From contig NC_088777.1 of the NCBI RefSeq assembly GCF_954871325.1, forward strand, positions 16,841,366 to 16,905,365: a DNA stretch of 64,000 nucleotides. Direction: 5' to 3'. The position numbers and the translations under genes are program-made. Source of the DNA: Gordionus sp. m RMFG-2023. Taxonomy: Eukaryota > Nematomorpha > Gordioida > Chordodea > Parachordodidae. The notes under the pieces are model-generated. The model worked only from the letters and a program-made list of their open reading frames with translations. It was not told where the DNA came from and made no database searches. This document shows positions 23,081 to 34,907 of the stretch, one piece after another. Each line of letters begins with the position of its first letter. Positions within the stretch are counted from its first letter, which is position 1.

Positions 23081-23271
23081 TTTTTTATTTTTAAATTCAA
23101 AAGTTGGGGGGCTGTCGTGAAGTTGGCCCCCCATTTTGTTCTTTGAATATCTTAAAAGCGGTGATGGTACAAATCAAACTGAAAACGGTACAAATCGGTA
23201 CAAATCAGTCCAACTGATAAACCATTGAAAATCCAAAAGTGTGGGGCCAACTTCATGGACCTCATTACACA

Positions 23272-24593
23272 AATATTTTGTTTTCGAATCTTTTCCCCAC
23301 TTTTGTTTGTAAATATAGAAAAATATAATTAAGTATTCTGTTTTTCTTTTCTTATCTTTTTATCCTCCATTGTGTGCAAAAACCAAATACACAGATAGTT
23401 TTTTTATTTTAATTATGTGCCTCTCCATCTAGGTTACCTCCTTATATTATAATACGATAATCAAATATCACTTAATGATATTTTTCTTTTTCTTTATATT
23501 ATACCATTCTTTGATAAATAAGAAATAAAAAACTGATTTATTTTTTGTTTATGAAGAGGAATTAATTTACTTAGTTATCAAAAAAATTCCTTTAAAAGTG
23601 ATTGATAAATTTATATAATCTGATTGAATAAAATAAAAATGATTATATGCCTTAACTTTGTGTTGCGCAAACACTGTGTGGTCTTGTGTCATTCCCTGAA
23701 TAAATTATATCAAAGGTCATACTTATCCTATGGTGCGGAGAAATCCATTCCATATTTAAAAAAATAGATGAAAGCCGCACCAGCTATACATAGAAATCCG
23801 TTATTTAAAATAAAATTAGATGAAAATTCAAAATTATCCTGTAGTGCAGAGAAATCCGTTCCATTTAAAATATTTAATATATCTGTATCATAAGTGAATT
23901 ATAAATCAACTGAATTGTTTTGTAACGTAATTTAAATAAATGTGATGAATCTAGATAGGAATTTAATTATACCAACCTAAAATTATATGCCTTCGGCCTA
24001 TGGGATCGTAGCCTGTGAATCACAATTGGCGTGAAATCAGAAATGATCATGAATCACAAGATTGTCCAATATAACCAAAAGTGAATTATTATTTTTGGTA
24101 GAATTTGGAATCCAAAATGATGACCAAATTTTTTGCGAAAGGTCATATTACCCACCCTCCGAAATGCCAAGACCATCTACCTTTCCCAATCCCCCCTCCA
24201 CCCCCATTGTTCGGGGAAGCCATATACACTCTTTAGACTATAACATAATAGAATTCTTTATAAAATATTATGACCATAATCTTTGTATTTTTTTCAACCA
24301 TGTGGATTAGGATTTACATGCACATTCTCTAATAAATATTTATCCAAATAATTTTTTAGTGGAAATAAATAAAATGAATGAATAAATAATTGGATAAATT
24401 AATAAATAAATAATTAAATTAATAAATAAAGGATGTGTTAATAAATGAATGAATAAGTTTTATTTCTTTCTTATATAATATCATCATAACGTAAAAGGAA
24501 ACCATTTGAAGTGGCTAATTTAAACTTCTATTCTATTTTAATTTTCCAATAAAAATAATTTAAATATATAAAATTTAACTACTGATTTTTTGA
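23272..24593. other. Unassigned spacer with short repeats
   Basis: A pair of diverged direct repeats near 23715-23870 shares TATCCTRTRGTGCRGAGAAA (R = A or G). A TAAA/TGAA microsatellite-like stretch lies at about 24355-24460. A proline-containing frame at 24062-24310 has no recognisable domain and I do not call it. Confidence 0.4.
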
Positions 24594-24601
24594 ACTAGCA
24601 T

Positions 24602-26578
24602 CAGGGGCGTGGCTAGCCTTTGCAATCTCAGGAAGCTCAACTAAAAAAAATTTATGGGGCTTTGCCCCCCCCACTCCCGTACACTCTAATTTGTGGGCCT
24701 TCGGCCCTCTTTTACCCGGTCTTCGGCCGGGTTTTATATTAGTATATTATACTTTTTTAAAATTTGTTAACTCTGAACAATTATTCTGAATTTCATATTT
24801 TTTCATATTATATTATGTATACAGAATAAATTGGCATATAAATAATTAAAACAATACAAGACGAAAAATAATATTTTTTAATACAAAATCTATTTATTAC
24901 AGTATAAAATATATTCGATTGCTGACATAAAAAAATTTGTGTCTAAAGAATTACAAGTGATAAAAAAGGTTAAATTGATAATAGTTTTTAAAAAGCACAT
25001 AATGCGATAATATAATTATTAGCAACTAACATGGTAGAGTTACCATTTTAGACAATGTTTTATATAATGGACTAATAAGGAAAAATTTATAGGCCTAAAC
25101 CAAAGCAATAATTCTTGAAGAAGAGAGTATAAACGACCAATCCAAATCATAAAACTATATAGTGGTTAGAACTTCCTTTTAGATGACATGATGCAAGCTA
25201 GATAAGTAATCGAGAAAATTATTGTGAGATATTAAATTTCTAAAAGATTAACTTCCATTAATGGTATATAAACGACTACACAGTTGACCATTATTGTTTA
25301 TCTAAAATATTCAATCATATGCTCTTAACAGCTCTAGTAATAATCCTAAATTACATAGCAACACAAATAATAGATGCTGGTTAATTTGCAATCATAACCA
25401 TATACTCAGGATGTAAACTAATATCAGAATTTATTATGTTGAATAAATTGATAAAATAAAAACACTAAAAATCTTTTAGAAATAATTATGCAAATATATT
25501 GAAGCCTTGAGTTATTTACACGGCAAGGATGCCATATTAGAAATGAAATATTTTCTAATTATAAAATAAATACCAGAATGATATGTTGAAACAATTAAGA
25601 TTTTATATTTTGTAGAAACTACCAGTTGGTATATTATATCTTAAAATAATAGTATAATATCAAAAATATACTTGTATTAAAAATTTAACTCAAAACTGTT
25701 TTTCGAAAAAGAAAAAAATAGCTTTCCTAAAAGCACGTAAAAAAAGAAAAGATATCTAATTTATTACATCCATTGTAGGATGAATAATAAAATGTTTAAT
25801 TTTTAAAATTATTTATAATTAAATAGATGGAAATACTTGAATGCAAATTGTTACTATATTTATTATCAAAAGCATTTATTAGTAAAATTTATTATAATAA
25901 TAATAACTGTCAAATACGTCTATAAAACTGGCATTTTATCTAATATTTTATAACCAACAGTATATAATAGAGGATTATAAACTATATATCTACTTATTTA
26001 CTTTTTGTAAAGAAATCTCTTATACTTATTTGGACCTTGAAAATATTTTTAGGAATAGGTATGATAATTAAATTTAAAATAATATATACAGTTTATTAGT
26101 CATTTTGAACTATAAATACAAAATTAAATTTGTTAGTTTTCAATTAATAAATGATTATTTTTATTTAATTAGGGTAATATAATAATTTAAATAATAATAG
26201 TCAATTAAGCTTCAACTGTTAATGCTAAATTAATATTTAGTGAGTGATATTGATATTCTATTTTTAACACAGAATTTGATTGCTAGCTGACATAGTGTAA
26301 ATATAATTTATATGTATTAATTCTAATCTAATATTTAAAATAGTATTCATTAAATAAAAATTTAGACAGTCATTAATTTTTAAATATAAAATTAAATCAA
26401 TATATTACTTAATGGAATTATAAAAGAAATCGTTCAGTGGGCAATCAAAAAAATTTATTTTAAGTTCAATGGGTTAAGATTCCATTAAAAAAATTTTTTT
26501 TTGCTTCACGGGGCTATTCAAAATTTTCAGGGAGCTCGAGCTCCTGCGCTCCCCCCCCCCCTTCCAGTGACGCCACTG
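24602..26578. mobile_element. Non-autonomous hAT element upstream of GNPDA
   Basis: A perfect 8-bp TSD ACTAGCAT lies at 24594-24601 and 26579-26586. The ends are CAGGGGCGTGGCTAG and, inverted, CAGTGGCGTCACTGG. C- or G-rich tracts (CCCCCCC near 24666; a C run near 26550) lie just inside both ends. The 1977-bp interior is AT-rich with no transposase frame. The right end lies 134 bp from the TATA-like box of the next gene. Confidence 0.93.
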
Positions 26579-26711
26579 ACTAGCATCTTTTGCAAATAAT
26601 ACGTACGTGATACGCGATATATAGCGCTTCTGCCCGTCTAGCGTTGAAGGTTCAACAGAGCTACGCTAGGTTTTCCTCGTTTCCATCTAATTGGAAATAA
26701 TTTAATTTGGG

Positions 26712-26718
26712 TATAAAA
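26712..26718 (+). promoter_or_regulatory. Possible TATA box of GNPDA
   Basis: TATAAAA lies 418 bp upstream of the GNPDA start codon, in a short region of higher GC (about 26600-26830) unlike its surroundings. In such AT-rich DNA a TATAAAA match alone is weak evidence. Confidence 0.25.
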
Positions 26719-27129
26719 GTAAAAATATGAGGAGCCCTCTACACGTTTGTGGGCAAGCCGCACGTACTTGTAGGCACAAAACCTCTATAGGCTTATTAAA
26801 AAGGAGTGGGGCAAAAAAAGAGCCTATACCCGAGAACTACAGTATAATTTAATTACTTAAAAGGTGGGTGATGGCTGATTTTAAGTTTAATTTCTTTAGT
26901 GTATGATTACTATCAATATTGAGATATAATGTTCATAGAATCTGTAAATAAATATGATTAAAATAAAATAATATTTGCCTGATTCAACCCATATCACTTC
27001 AAATTAATCAATTATATCATGACCACGTGACCTATTAAAAGATTGACGTCAATTTTTTTTTTTAAATTTAATATTTAACGAATTATCAGCTGATAAAACC
27101 ATAATTTAAAAAAACACACCTAAAATTGA

Positions 27130-30100
27130 ATGCGCTTAATTATTTTGCAAGATTATGATAAGGTTAGTGAATGGGCTGCCAAATATATTAGAAAGAAAAT
27201 TAAACAGTTTAATCCTAGTGAAAAGAAATATTTTACATTAGGACTTCCAACAGGTATCTTAATAATGCCTCATGCATTATTGACTTAATACTTTATTTTA
27301 GGCAGTACTCCATTAGGAACCTATAAAAAGTTAATTGAATACTATAAAGATGGCACGATTTCATTTAAATATGTTAAAACATTTAACATGGACGAATATG
27401 TTGGTAATTGATTGTATATATTTTAAAATTATATTTTTTTATATCTTATTCTCGTAAAATTTATAATCAAAGCTTCTATATATTAATATCGTCTTATATT
27501 TTTTTTTAAATTCTAGGCTTACCAAGGGACCATCCAGAAAGTTATCATTCATTTATGTGGAACAATTTCTTTAAGCATGTTGATATACAACCTCAAAATG
27601 TCTATATTCTTAATGGTAATGCTTCTAATTTGGAAATTGAATGCAACAAATTTGAAGAAGATATACAAGAGGCTGGTGGTATAAGACTCTTTGTTGGAGG
27701 TTTTATATGCCTTACTTAACTTTATATCCCTCTTATAATTGACTTTTGGATTTATAGAAAAAATTAAATTAGAAAAGCAGCTCTAATTTTGTTTTAAATA
27801 TTTTGGGATACTAAAATTATCCCAATTTTCTTCATTCATAGATTATATAGATTTGTAAAGTATATCATTTCTAGACCTGTGTGTTGAAATCTCATTCAGC
27901 AGCATAGGTTTTTTAGATATATTTATTGGTGTCACAGAGGTGGCCAATTACCTGTCACCTTATTTTAAAATTTGAGTATAAGTTTAATTCAATGTATTAC
28001 ATTTTTTTATATTATTTGGACATTCTTAGTTCCAACTGTTAATAATCTAGTTCTTAAAGCATTTTCTGCACTCCTATATAAATTTCTGTATTTCTAATTC
28101 TCCAAAATATATTAAGGAATTACCTTTTTACTTATTTTTTTTCTAATTCTCCAAAATAGGTTAAGGAATTGCCTTTTTACTTAAGTCACACATCTCAGTT
28201 TTATTTTTTATTAAATAAATGTATATATAAATTCGGAATGCAAACAAAATATAAAGTAATATAAATTAGAAATCAAATTTAGTTAAAATTTGTTGCAAAT
28301 AGATTATATTTTGTCAAAATTGGTGAAGCGTAAAGAGCTTCTTCTTCTCCACTTTGACCATTTCCAGGTTTATCCAGTTAGGTCAGTTTTCCTTCTGATT
28401 TTTCTTTTCCATTTTTGATGGTCCTGAGCATCAATATTTGTAAGAATTATGTTTCTCATATCCACTGCTCACATTTGTCCGCATCATCTTGGGCTTCCTC
28501 TAGGTCTTGATCCTCCTACTTCCATCAAAGTGCATCTCTTTACCCAATCTTTTGTCATACATTCCACATGCCCAACCATCTTAGTCTATTTCTTTGCATT
28601 ACCACTCCAATCATTTCTATACCCAATCTTGCTTGCAATTCCTTGCTAGTTTTTCTTTCTCTCGGATACCTCACACTAATCATCCTCATCTTTGTTCTTT
28701 CAAATTTGGCTTTGTGAGTCGCTTTCATTGCCCATGTTTTGCCACCATAAACTAAACAACTCCTCACACAGCTTACGTAAACTTTCCCCTTTAACTTCAT
28801 AGAGACTTTTTTATTTGTTAGAATAGGTGGCATCTCTCTGAACTTCTTCCATACTTGTTTGACCCTTGCAACAACGGCAGAATCTACATCACCATCTGTG
28901 TTTAGCATATCACACAAATAACAAAACTTATCCACTTTTACTAGGGATAACCCATTACCAATATCCAGACCACCATTTTATACATTATCATTATTATGTA
29001 CCACTTTTATATGTTCTACAAATAAAGGTCATTCTTGCTAACATCAGACTTCCCTTTTTCCCGCTACATCTATTATGTACCCATTTCTGGCATCTGGTAC
29101 ATTGGATTAAATTTTTAGCAACTCCTTTCCCACATACACCACAAGGACACTTCATGATTCCTCCATCTTTAGATTTTCCCTACCAAATCACCTTTGTCTT
29201 TGCTGCATTCATTTTCAGGCCATTTGCTTCCATTGACTAATTTTATCCCTCAATTATCCCTCACTGTTTGCCATTAATACAAGGTCATCTGCATATAATA
29301 GCTCCCAGGGAAGTCCTTCATGCATTTCTCTAACCACCACATCCATTACTAAGATAAATAATAATTCACGGATCCTTGATGAAGTCCTACCTTCACTTCA
29401 AAGTATTTATTAATTTTTGGAAGGTAATTACGCCAGGCCTTAAAGAAAGGGGATGCCAGAAAAATAATTTAATGATATACCCCCTTTTAAAACTATTTAA
29501 AAATTAGATTGCAAATCTTATATTGCTGATAGTTTTAGTAGATAGAGGAATTATTATCTCCATCATCCGTCCATATGCAGTTTGTGCTTCCACATACATT
29601 GCCATCACTGTCATTACCAACCATTCCTCCACACCTGATTTTCTCAAGGCCCATCTAGTAACCTCGCGCCGCACCCTGTCAAATACTTCTTCCAAATCAA
29701 CAAACGCATAATACAGTTTTTTTCCTTCACAAAATACTTCTGTATTTGTCTCACCACAAAAATTGCATCTGTCGTGCCCTTCCCCGATGTAAAACCAAAC
29801 TACATTTCATCAATTTTAGTTTGTTCCCTTATCCGCTTCTCTAACACCCTCTCAAATACCTTCATTGCATGTTCCAAGAGTTTAATAGCTCTGTAAGACC
29901 CGCAATCTAAAGGATCAACTTTCCCTTTGTATACTGAGATATACTTTTTCGTCAGTCCTCGAGAATAGTTCCACAATTTGATTAGCTAAATTCATTAACC
30001 ATCCCCAAGTCATCAGAACCTTTAAACATCTCTGATACCACCCTCGTTAAACCCGATGCCTTCCCTTTTTCATCTTTTTCACTACTCTCATTATTACATC

Positions 30101-33100
30101 CTTGCCAGATTTACACCCTGGAACCTCTATTTTTGCGCAACTAACATTATTATCCCATTCATTTTCTTCGTTCAAAAGTCCTTCCATATAGATCTTCCGG
30201 TGTTCTTAATAACACTACTATCAATCACTATTTTTCCTTCCATATTTTTTAAACATTTAACACCTACCACATCCTGCCTCTTTTTTGCCATCTGCTTTGC
30301 CACTCGAACCTCATTTCCCATTCCTTCAGCGCATTCCATTTCTTTAGCAAACTCCTGCCCTTTTTCTTCTTGCGCTTTCGCTATTCATTTCTTAGCATTT
30401 CTTTTCGCCATCTTGTAGATATCTTTATCGCTATTTTCTTTACTATTATACCATTCTTTGAAGCACCCCCCGTTTTCCATCCACAGCTTTCGTTACCTAC
30501 GGATTCCACCACTTAGTCACCTTATGTCTAGACGGCCCTTTTGTCCATTCACATACCTCCTCAGTTGTCATCACCCAAGCTTTCTTCATGGCTTACCACT
30601 TGTCGTTTACCCCAGACGCTTGTGCTCCTCCCTTATCACCAATGTCATATTGAATTGACGTCTAATACTCTCCTTCAATTTCCAAACCTTCACTGGCACA
30701 AACTTTTTTTAGTGATCCTGGCGCCTTTAAAAGTGAGATCTTCTATAATTAGTCGATGCTGATTAATACATTCCTCTCCCGGTATCACTTTCACATTTTA
30801 TACAAGATAAATTAGCAAGCCTAGGAAGTTCCAGTCACTTTTCTCCATGAGGTTTTGCATCCTATTTTAATATGGTTGTTGGCTAAGTAAAATATAGTAT
30901 TCTTGCTTTAGATTGCTTTTGTTATTATAATAACTATTTGAAAGGGAATGTTTACAAGCTATTTTAGCTGTATATGAATTAAATGTTGGCCCATTATTTC
31001 ATCTTGAATCTCACTCTCCACATTTCTATCCATGCTTTATTAGTTTTAAATTAAATATCACAACAATTTCTTAAAATTTGAATTTAAATATTCAAATTTT
31101 AAGATTTTGGGATCTTGAATTAAGTAGTGTCGCTAACATCTAATATGCAAACTATTTTAAATAAGTTTTTATTAATATAAATATTAAATAAAAAATTGTT
31201 ATACAAAGTAAATTAATTATTTCATAACAAATATATGAATTATGTTTATTCAATTTCATCTTTTTTCCACAACCTTTTTATTTACATTCTTCAAAATTAG
31301 ATTTCTGAAGTCCCTCCAGATATAATTGGTTTATTATTATTAGAGATCTTCATGGTGGTTTAGAACTTGTATGTCTTATTAAAATAAAGATAACAATAAT
31401 ATATGTTTATCATAATGCAATATGCTACCGTAGCGCGCTATATATTTTGGTAGCTATAGCGCGCTACTTTTTTTTAAAATAGGTAATGGGTTAGTATGCT
31501 ACTTTTTAAAAATATAACTTACACGGAAATTAAAATATAATTTCGTTGTGAATTATAATTTTTAAATTTTATTATTTAATATTGGAATTGGAATATATAT
31601 TTTCGAAATTTGTAAACCCAAATATCAACTATTATAAAATATAAAAATTGTCATAACTAATGCATATCTATGTAATAAGTCCATGTGAGATAGAAATTGA
31701 ACACCCATTAAATTTCTTTTTTAATTCACTAAATATACAAATGAGTATTTTTTTAATACTTCATATTTAAAAAATTTATTTATAAAATTAAATACCCACC
31801 CTCAAGTGCTTTGAGCAATTATTTAGTAAGGCTAAACATATTTTTTGTGATCGTCAATCTACACTTCGGGTTGATAATATTGAGATGATTATTATTAAAA
31901 TGCAGAGTTGTTAAGGAGCGGCGCTCCTGGAGCATCGCTACATTTTTTCTAAAATACCTGGAGCACCGCTCCTTTTTAAAAATGAGGAGCGGGGCTAGCT
32001 CTTTTTAGGGCTAGAGTGGAGGAGCGCCGCTCCTTTAAATTTAGGGTATAAATTAAATTATTTTTTAAATATTAATAATATTTGTTAATTAAAATTCGAT
32101 AAAAATGAAATTTTATTTTAATTATTCATTATTAAATGTTGAGCCGAGTTTTATATTGGGTTTTCTTCTAATCATTTAAATATTAAACATCAAGTTTTTC
32201 ATTTTTATATTGAAAATTTTGTGGAAAATCTTGTATGTCATATTAATATTCATTTTATAGATATATAAAAAAAATAGTTTTCGATAATATGGATTTAGAG
32301 ATCATAGAAGAAGAAATCGAATTTTCACTTCCATCATACAAAAGATATTTTAAAATTTTAAAGATGTTGATCCAAATGATCAAACAAATTTAAAAGCAAA
32401 ATACCTTTTGTGTGTAAGTAAAAGTATTTCATTTTCAAAACTGAGCAGCTCCAATCTAAAAGCATCTAAAAGTAAAAAATCTTTCTTTACGAAATGATAA
32501 CATATTTTTTTTTTATTTTGTAATAATTTTTTTTAAATGGTTATAATTATTTTTGGGCAATTCATTATAGTTGAGCTTGGGTTGATAGATATGAATTTTT
32601 TAAATATATTTTAATATTTATTTTAATTTTCTCATTACTATAAAATACAATACCCAGCTTCCCTCTAGTGCTTCTATGGAGAGTTTATTTAGTATTGCAA
32701 AACAGGTCTTAGGGGAGAGGCATGGATGTTTGTTAGATTCTAATTTAGAAAATTTATTATAGAGGCTAATATAAGATTATAAATATTTTGATAGATCATT
32801 TAATATAAATAAAACTTTTTGACAAAAAAAAAATGATTTTGTTTCGTGTACCTTCTAAAAAAATGAAAATTGGATCAGGAGCTACTTTTTAAAAATGTAG
32901 TAGCGGGAGCGGGAGCTAGCTCCTTTTGAGAAAGTAAGAGCGGGAGCTAGCTACTTTTAAAAAGGAGCTTTAACTCTGTTAAAATGTAATATAAATAAAG
33001 AAATTTATTTGCTTAAAATAATTTTATGCTTCAATGTTATTGTTTTAAATAATTAAGTAGCATCATTGCTAAGCAAGGATTTATGTGTTCCTTTACATGA

Positions 33101-34840
33101 GAAAAAATTCTTCACAATCTTGACTGATAGCTATAGATTTAAAAGGAAAAAAAATATTTATATATTTTGTTAATATATAAGTTTAAATATACATATATTT
33201 TTATTATATTAGTCTTGATATTTTTTAATATATATTTATTTAAATTATATGCTCATATGAAATAAAATATTTTGCATTCAAATATTTTCATTTTAAATAT
33301 AAAAAAGCGTTAAATAAAAGTGTCTCTTAAAAAATTGTATCTAGATACCGATGCAAACACTTTCTAACAACTCTGGTTTTAACAATATAAATTTTATTTT
33401 TATATTTATAATATATCTAATTTGTTTTAGTAATATAAATTATATTATTAAATTTATAATTGTATTTTCTTAATAAAAAAAATTTCCAAATGTATTTGAG
33501 GGGGGAGGGAGTCATTCCAAACCCCCTCCCCTTGTCTACACTAAAGCATGTTATCCATTTAACTTCCCCTTAGTAGTTATTTTCTCTAAGACATTTTTAA
33601 AAAATTATTTTTATATTGAGAATTAGATTGGGATTATACAATCTAAACGGAGACGTGAAAATTTAACAATTACTCTCTTTTAACTAATATTATCTTTATT
33701 TCGTTAATAACAAAGGGAATCTTGGTCCTGAAGTAATTAAACATGACCTGAAAAAATTAATGTTGTATTTCATTCCTACCTATTTAAAAAAATATATATT
33801 TAAATTATATCAATTAATCAGTTGGAAAATCATAAAATCAGAGTTTATTATTCATTTTCTATATATTTTCAATTTCCCTGATAAATACAGCCACAATTAT
33901 TCAAAATAACGAAATTTTAAAAATTCTGGGCCGGGTCTTAAAATAATTAAAAATCGGGATTGGGCCAAAATATTTTCAGGCAGGGCTTGAGAATAAAATA
34001 AAATTTCTTATCGGGCAGAGCCTTAAATTTTGACCCCTTTAGGCATCTCACCCTAATTTTCAAAAACGCTAATTTTTATTCTATAAATTTTTTCTAAAAA
34101 CTCATATATAGATTATCAAAATATTTAAACTATAAAAGCCAACTAATGGATCAAATATATTTAAAAATGGAGATTAATTAAAATTTAAATTTTTTTTAAT
34201 AGATTAGTTCTGATTAAATATATATTATAGTAAATAAAGATGTTTCGCAATATGATATATTATATTCCTAATTTTATAAACAAACACCTTAATTTTAGGT
34301 ATCGGACCGGATGGCCACATCGCATTTAACGAACCCGGTTCAAGTCTATCCTCTCGAACTCGCGTTAAAACTCTAGCTAGGGAAACTATCGAGGCCAATG
34401 CCCGGTTTTTCGGTAATGATCTGACCAAGGTTCCTATTATGGCTTTGACGGTGGGAGTAGGAACTGTCATGGATGCCTATGAAGTGATCATTATTTAATT
34501 TATTTCACTATATATATTTTTATAAATTTTTTATATAACAAACAATATTTGTATTTACTTAACTTCTTCCTCTACCCTCTTTATTTTTTTAATGTTTTGT
34601 AAAATCAAATATCATTCATATAATAAGGTTATGATACTCATAACGGGCTCCCATAAAGCCTTAGCCCTTTATAAGGCCATAGAAGAAGGAGTAAACCATA
34701 TGTGGACAGTATCGGCTTTTCAAATGCATCCCAGAACCTTGTTTTTATGCGACGAAAGTGCCACACTTGAACTCAAAGTCAAAACTGTCAAATATTTTGA
34801 AGGGCTCATGCACATGCACAACAAACTTGTCGAGGACTAA
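27130..34840 (+). CDS. GNPDA1: Glucosamine-6-phosphate deaminase (isomerase), complete, five exons
   Basis: Cytosolic enzyme converting glucosamine 6-phosphate to fructose 6-phosphate plus ammonia, linking amino-sugar breakdown to glycolysis. Exons: 27130-27253, 27302-27403, 27517-27699, 34299-34483, 34628-34840; all GT-AG and in phase; 268 aa. This is close to bacterial NagB (266) and shorter than human GNPDA1 (289), lacking its C-terminal extension. Active-site residues fall at the positions known from E. coli NagB: Asp72 in FNMDEYVG, and Asp141, His143 and Glu148 in [11 protein letters not shown]. The allosteric-site residues Ser151, Arg158 and Lys160 are also present. Intron 1 is 48 bp, while intron 3 is 6599 bp and holds a LINE and hATs. 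The last donor (GTGATC) is weak. Exons 4-5 use many more G/C-ending codons than exons 1-3. The GNPDA1/2 split is a vertebrate matter, so the symbol is nominal. Confidence 0.97.
27990..28319 (-). repeat. Probable LINE 3' untranslated tail
   Basis: This stretch next to the LINE coding end is similar, at lower identity, to 40978-41335. Shared words include AAGGAATTGC, TTTTTACT and AATATAAAGTA, in the same order. The similarity stops where LINE coding begins, as expected for a 3' tail. A direct repeat (TTCTAATTCTCCAAAAT) occurs at about 28095 and 28142. Confidence 0.55.
28320..30760 (-). mobile_element. LINE (non-LTR retrotransposon), 5'-truncated and decayed, in GNPDA intron 3
   Basis: Reading on the minus strand in order: a leader near 30300-30700; RT start blocks ([12 protein letters not shown] at about 30000-30036); [19 protein letters not shown] near 29640-29690; [10 protein letters not shown] near 29380-29400; the catalytic YADD at 29284-29295 within [12 protein letters not shown]; a zinc-finger-like segment CGVCGKGV...C..C..WVHNRC (about 29040-29150); and a C-terminal block ([16 protein letters not shown] to RNRLRWLG, 28555-28935). 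This order, RT followed by a PHD-like finger and the C-terminal block, matches a LINE type common in cnidarians and sponges; I cannot name the clade. Frames are broken many times, for example a stop between [10 protein letters not shown] and the YADD block. It runs antisense to GNPDA. Confidence 0.92.
30761..31795. other. GNPDA intron 3, unassigned
   Basis: AT-rich. A palindromic GC patch TAGCGCGCTA occurs twice near 31432-31466, like the ends of a transposon. This may be the left end of the hAT whose C-terminal remnant is at 31796. Confidence 0.35.
31796..31902 (+). pseudogene. hAT dimerisation-domain remnant
   Basis: The frame reads KYPPSSAL, then after a one-base shift [18 protein letters not shown] and [10 protein letters not shown], matching the hAT C-terminal signature (PASSAP-E-FS-A...R-L...NIE-L-F-K). 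The sequence stops at the boundary of the next hAT, which inserted into the last codons. Confidence 0.7.
31903..32978 (+). mobile_element. Internally deleted hAT in GNPDA intron 3
   Basis: A perfect 8-bp TSD TTAAAATG lies at 31895-31902 and 32979-32986. The ends are CAGAGTTGTTAAGGAGC and, inverted, CAGAGTTAAAGCTCC. GGAGCGGGAGC-type repeats crowd both subterminal regions. At about 32650-32763 on the plus strand a dimerisation-domain remnant reads [17 protein letters not shown] then LDSNLENLL. Total 1076 bp; the catalytic part is missing. Confidence 0.92.
33349..33376. other. Solitary hAT-like terminus
   Basis: The inverted sequence CAGAGTTGTTAGAAAGTG shares its first 11 bases with the terminus at 31903. 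No partner end with a matching TSD was found. It may be the right end of the older element split by the 31903-32978 insertion. Confidence 0.35.
33905..34080. mobile_element. GGCCGGG-type MITE fragment
   Basis: GGGCCGGGTCTTAAAATAAT and later GGGCAGGGC-like and GGGCAGAGCC words resemble the 16120-16556 family. Ends not resolved. Lies 220 bp upstream of GNPDA exon 4. Confidence 0.4.
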
Positions 34841-34901
34841 TATATCACAAGTCATATGCATTTTATTTAACGAAAAAAAAATATTTAAGCTTTAACACAC
34901 T

Positions 34902-34907
34902 AATAAA
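34902..34907 (+). promoter_or_regulatory. Polyadenylation signal AATAAA of GNPDA
   Basis: AATAAA starts 62 bp after the GNPDA stop codon, a plausible spacing for a short 3' UTR. Confidence 0.45.

Larger units (their letters stand above)
19238..23262. mobile_element. Foldback element with tandemly amplified arm; Mutator-like by TSD
   Basis: A perfect 9-bp TSD CATTACACA lies at 19229-19237 and 23263-23271. The ends are inverted: AGGTCCGTGAAGTTGGCCCC on the left and AGGTCCATGAAGTTGGCCCC inverted on the right. Inverted homology runs about 430 bp on the left arm (to about 19670). On the right the same unit is multiplied: copies begin with CTCTATCGTTGTACGTTAAG near 21197, 21497, 21776, 22051, 22598 and 22899. 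A 9-bp TSD with very long inverted repeats is known for Mutator-like and Drosophila foldback elements; assignment here is inference, because no transposase is recognised. The single sizeable ORF lies at 19870-20259. Confidence 0.88.

Noticed and set aside
24062-24310. 82-codon plus-strand frame with a proline-rich middle
   Set aside because: No domain, no splice or promoter context, and it ends in ordinary AT-rich sequence.
26600-26830. GC-richer patch with short inverted repeats, considered as a tRNA or spliced-leader gene
   Set aside because: No cloverleaf with proper A and B boxes and no Sm-site layout could be drawn; kept only as a possible promoter region.
28449-30762. Plus-strand open frames of 60-126 codons
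   Set aside because: They are antisense shadows of the minus-strand LINE coding region.
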